The notes under the pieces were generated by a model. The model was not told the origin of the DNA. It did not search any database and saw nothing but the letters and a program-made list of their open reading frames with translations. Below are positions 62,921-64,000 of a stretch of 64,000 nt of DNA, one piece after another (positions within the stretch are counted from its first letter, which is position 1; each line of letters starts with the position of its first letter). Position numbers and translations under genes: made by a program. The DNA lies in the NCBI RefSeq assembly GCF_002159645.1, contig NZ_NFJB01000004.1, forward strand, positions 1 to 64,000, written 5' to 3'. The DNA is from Parabacteroides sp. An277. Lineage in GTDB: Bacteria; Bacteroidota; Bacteroidia; Bacteroidales; Tannerellaceae.

Positions 62921-63640
62921 CTTGATTCGTTAAATCTCTGTAGATTCCCCAGACCAGACAGTTAATAAATCTTATACGCAATGTATTATAAAGAGGGGGA
63001 TTGGGAATCTGTACTATTTCCCTGCCTGTCCGTCCGCTTAGCCATTGTATATTTTTTTCTGTTATTTCATATCAGTGATGCTGATAATCCAGGCAAGAAC
63101 AGAGTAAACATCTACCTCTTTTATACATAAATCCTTTCCAAGGACTTTATAAGCGCAACCATTAACTACATTACATTACAAAGGTAACAATAATTTGTCA
63201 TTTGAAGAAATTTAGAAAAAAGAAAAAGTCATTATGCGTGATATTTTTTATTTAATTACGACATTTATCAAATACAAAAAATCATAGAAGGACAAAAATC
63301 TTTAAATGATTTGATTATAAACAAACTTTAAATAGTTAAATTGCAATAATACTATACCATGGTTGTTCTTTACCTTAATGTAATACTACTGTTATATATC
63401 TGGTCATTTATCTCCTTTTGTCGGATGCAAAGGTTGCCAAACCTCTTTTAGAAAACGAAAAGTTCAAGCGGTAAACCATTTGGAGCAGTTTCGTCCTCCG
63501 TTGGAGAGTAAACAGCTCCAAAACCTTTTCTTATTCATCGGCTTGGCTGAAAACTGCATCCGGCAACGGAGATAAACGACTGACGAAATAATAGCATAAA
63601 ACAGCATAGCCCCCCTTAATAAGGCAATTTTATCAATGCT
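62921..63640. other. Upstream region of the second SusC operon
   Basis: A leftward -7 box (TACCTTTG, minus strand) lies at 63179-63186, giving a leader of about 250 nt before SusC. The -33 element is not clear. Further right there is an AAACAGCAT/ATGCTGTTT dyad at 63599-63644. I find no protein-coding gene in this stretch. Confidence 0.5.
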
Positions 63641-63741
63641 GTTTTCATTCTTTTCAGAGGACTATTATTTTCGACAGAGAGAAATTTGGCAAGCGGCAGA
63701 TTTCACTCCCTCAAAAATAATAGATTTGAATTGCTGTCCTC

Positions 63742-63771
63742 TTGCCTTTATTGGAAATTGTAGTACCTTTG
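63742..63771 (+). promoter_or_regulatory. Promoter of repeated leader, copy 2
   Basis: TTG at 63742-63744, 19 nt, TACCTTTG at 63764-63771, followed by GTAGTGG. It drives the 98-bp leader and whatever gene lies beyond the window edge. Confidence 0.65.
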
Positions 63772-63896
63772 TAGTGGCTTGTGCGAACGAGCCAAGCAAT
63801 GTGGAAAGATGGGAACATCGAACCATCAATAAAGTACCGAAAAGAGGGAAAATACCCTCTACCACCGCTCTTTGAGTGTTAAGAAATAATAAAAAG

Positions 63897-63994
63897 GTTA
63901 AATCTTCACCTTTTAGAATGTACCCCTAAAGGTTATGCCCATATTTCTGACTTATAACTCACAAAATATTGAGTAATAACTGGTTGCAAATACT
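63897..63994 (+). repeat. 98-bp repeated leader, copy 2
   Basis: Second copy of the sequence at 55732-55829. An ATG stands directly after it at 63995-63997, in the frame that corresponds to the acidic remnant of copy 1, but the window ends there. Confidence 0.75.
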
Positions 63995-64000
63995 ATGATT

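Noticed and set aside
63636-63875. 79-codon rightward frame
   Set aside because: It overlaps the promoter of the second leader copy and a dyad, with no family resemblance.
1-64000. tRNA genes and complete IS elements
   Set aside because: I looked for cloverleaf-like segments and transposase motifs and found none I could support; the only transposition-type gene is the intron reverse transcriptase.

Overview
The window reads as the chromosome of a gut-type Bacteroidales bacterium; Parabacteroides or a close relative is my best guess. The reasons are Bacteroidetes promoters (TTG or TTTG, about 20 nt, then TAnnTTTG) before most transcription units, two SusC/SusD pairs, a pdxJ-exbB-exbD-tonB cluster, families such as DUF6261 and DUF6722, and a Bacteroides-type mobilizable island. 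The genus is inference.

Positions 1 to about 44,900 are mostly ordinary core chromosome. The left edge holds leftward promoters and a boxA-like leader, probably of an rRNA operon just outside the window. Then come a CBS-domain gene with nadK (leftward), and pdxJ with a TonB energising set and a DJ-1 protein (rightward). These are followed by metA, a U32 peptidase-family gene and a cyclophilin lipoprotein; menA; an MscS channel; rplU-rpmA; a second cyclophilin; an AspT/YidE-type transporter; a DUF6261 protein; a BspA-like leucine-rich-repeat protein; a gldE-like gene with xylB and a TlpA-like lipoprotein; dnaX with a PAP2 phosphatase; a GNAT; glnS; and a TPR gene with an M24 peptidase and an alkaline phosphatase. 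The gaps between them are rich in structured repeats: two arrays of short palindromes that both repeat every 23 bp, a 42-bp array with covarying stems, a pair of 216-bp repeats, and two long inverted repeats. There are also three leftward promoter-terminator units without a clear gene.

Positions 34,973 to 44,874 bring together an alkaline phosphatase, a metallophosphoesterase/beta-propeller protein and a SusC/SusD pair. I infer a phosphorus-scavenging locus.

Positions about 45,000 to 55,500 are an integrative mobilizable element. It encodes a zinc-finger protein with four excisionase-type HTH domains, a tyrosine recombinase, an unknown membrane protein, a small HTH protein, a RepA-like ATPase, a tiny coupled ORF, a CHC2/TOPRIM primase-like protein, a candidate oriT, a MobV relaxase, and two cargo genes (a DUF1016 PD-(D/E)XK nuclease and a CPBP protease). 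Its non-coding signals include GTTTAC boxes spaced one helical turn apart before the first gene, an operator shared by the integrase and the small HTH gene, and ten TGGGACA heptamers next to the replication genes. Neither end could be fixed.

Positions about 55,600 to 64,000 carry a 98-bp leader repeated at both ends of the segment, a group IIC intron sitting just behind a terminator and carrying a frameshifted reverse transcriptase, and a leftward SusC-SusD-Crp operon whose SusC lacks the usual N-terminal domain.
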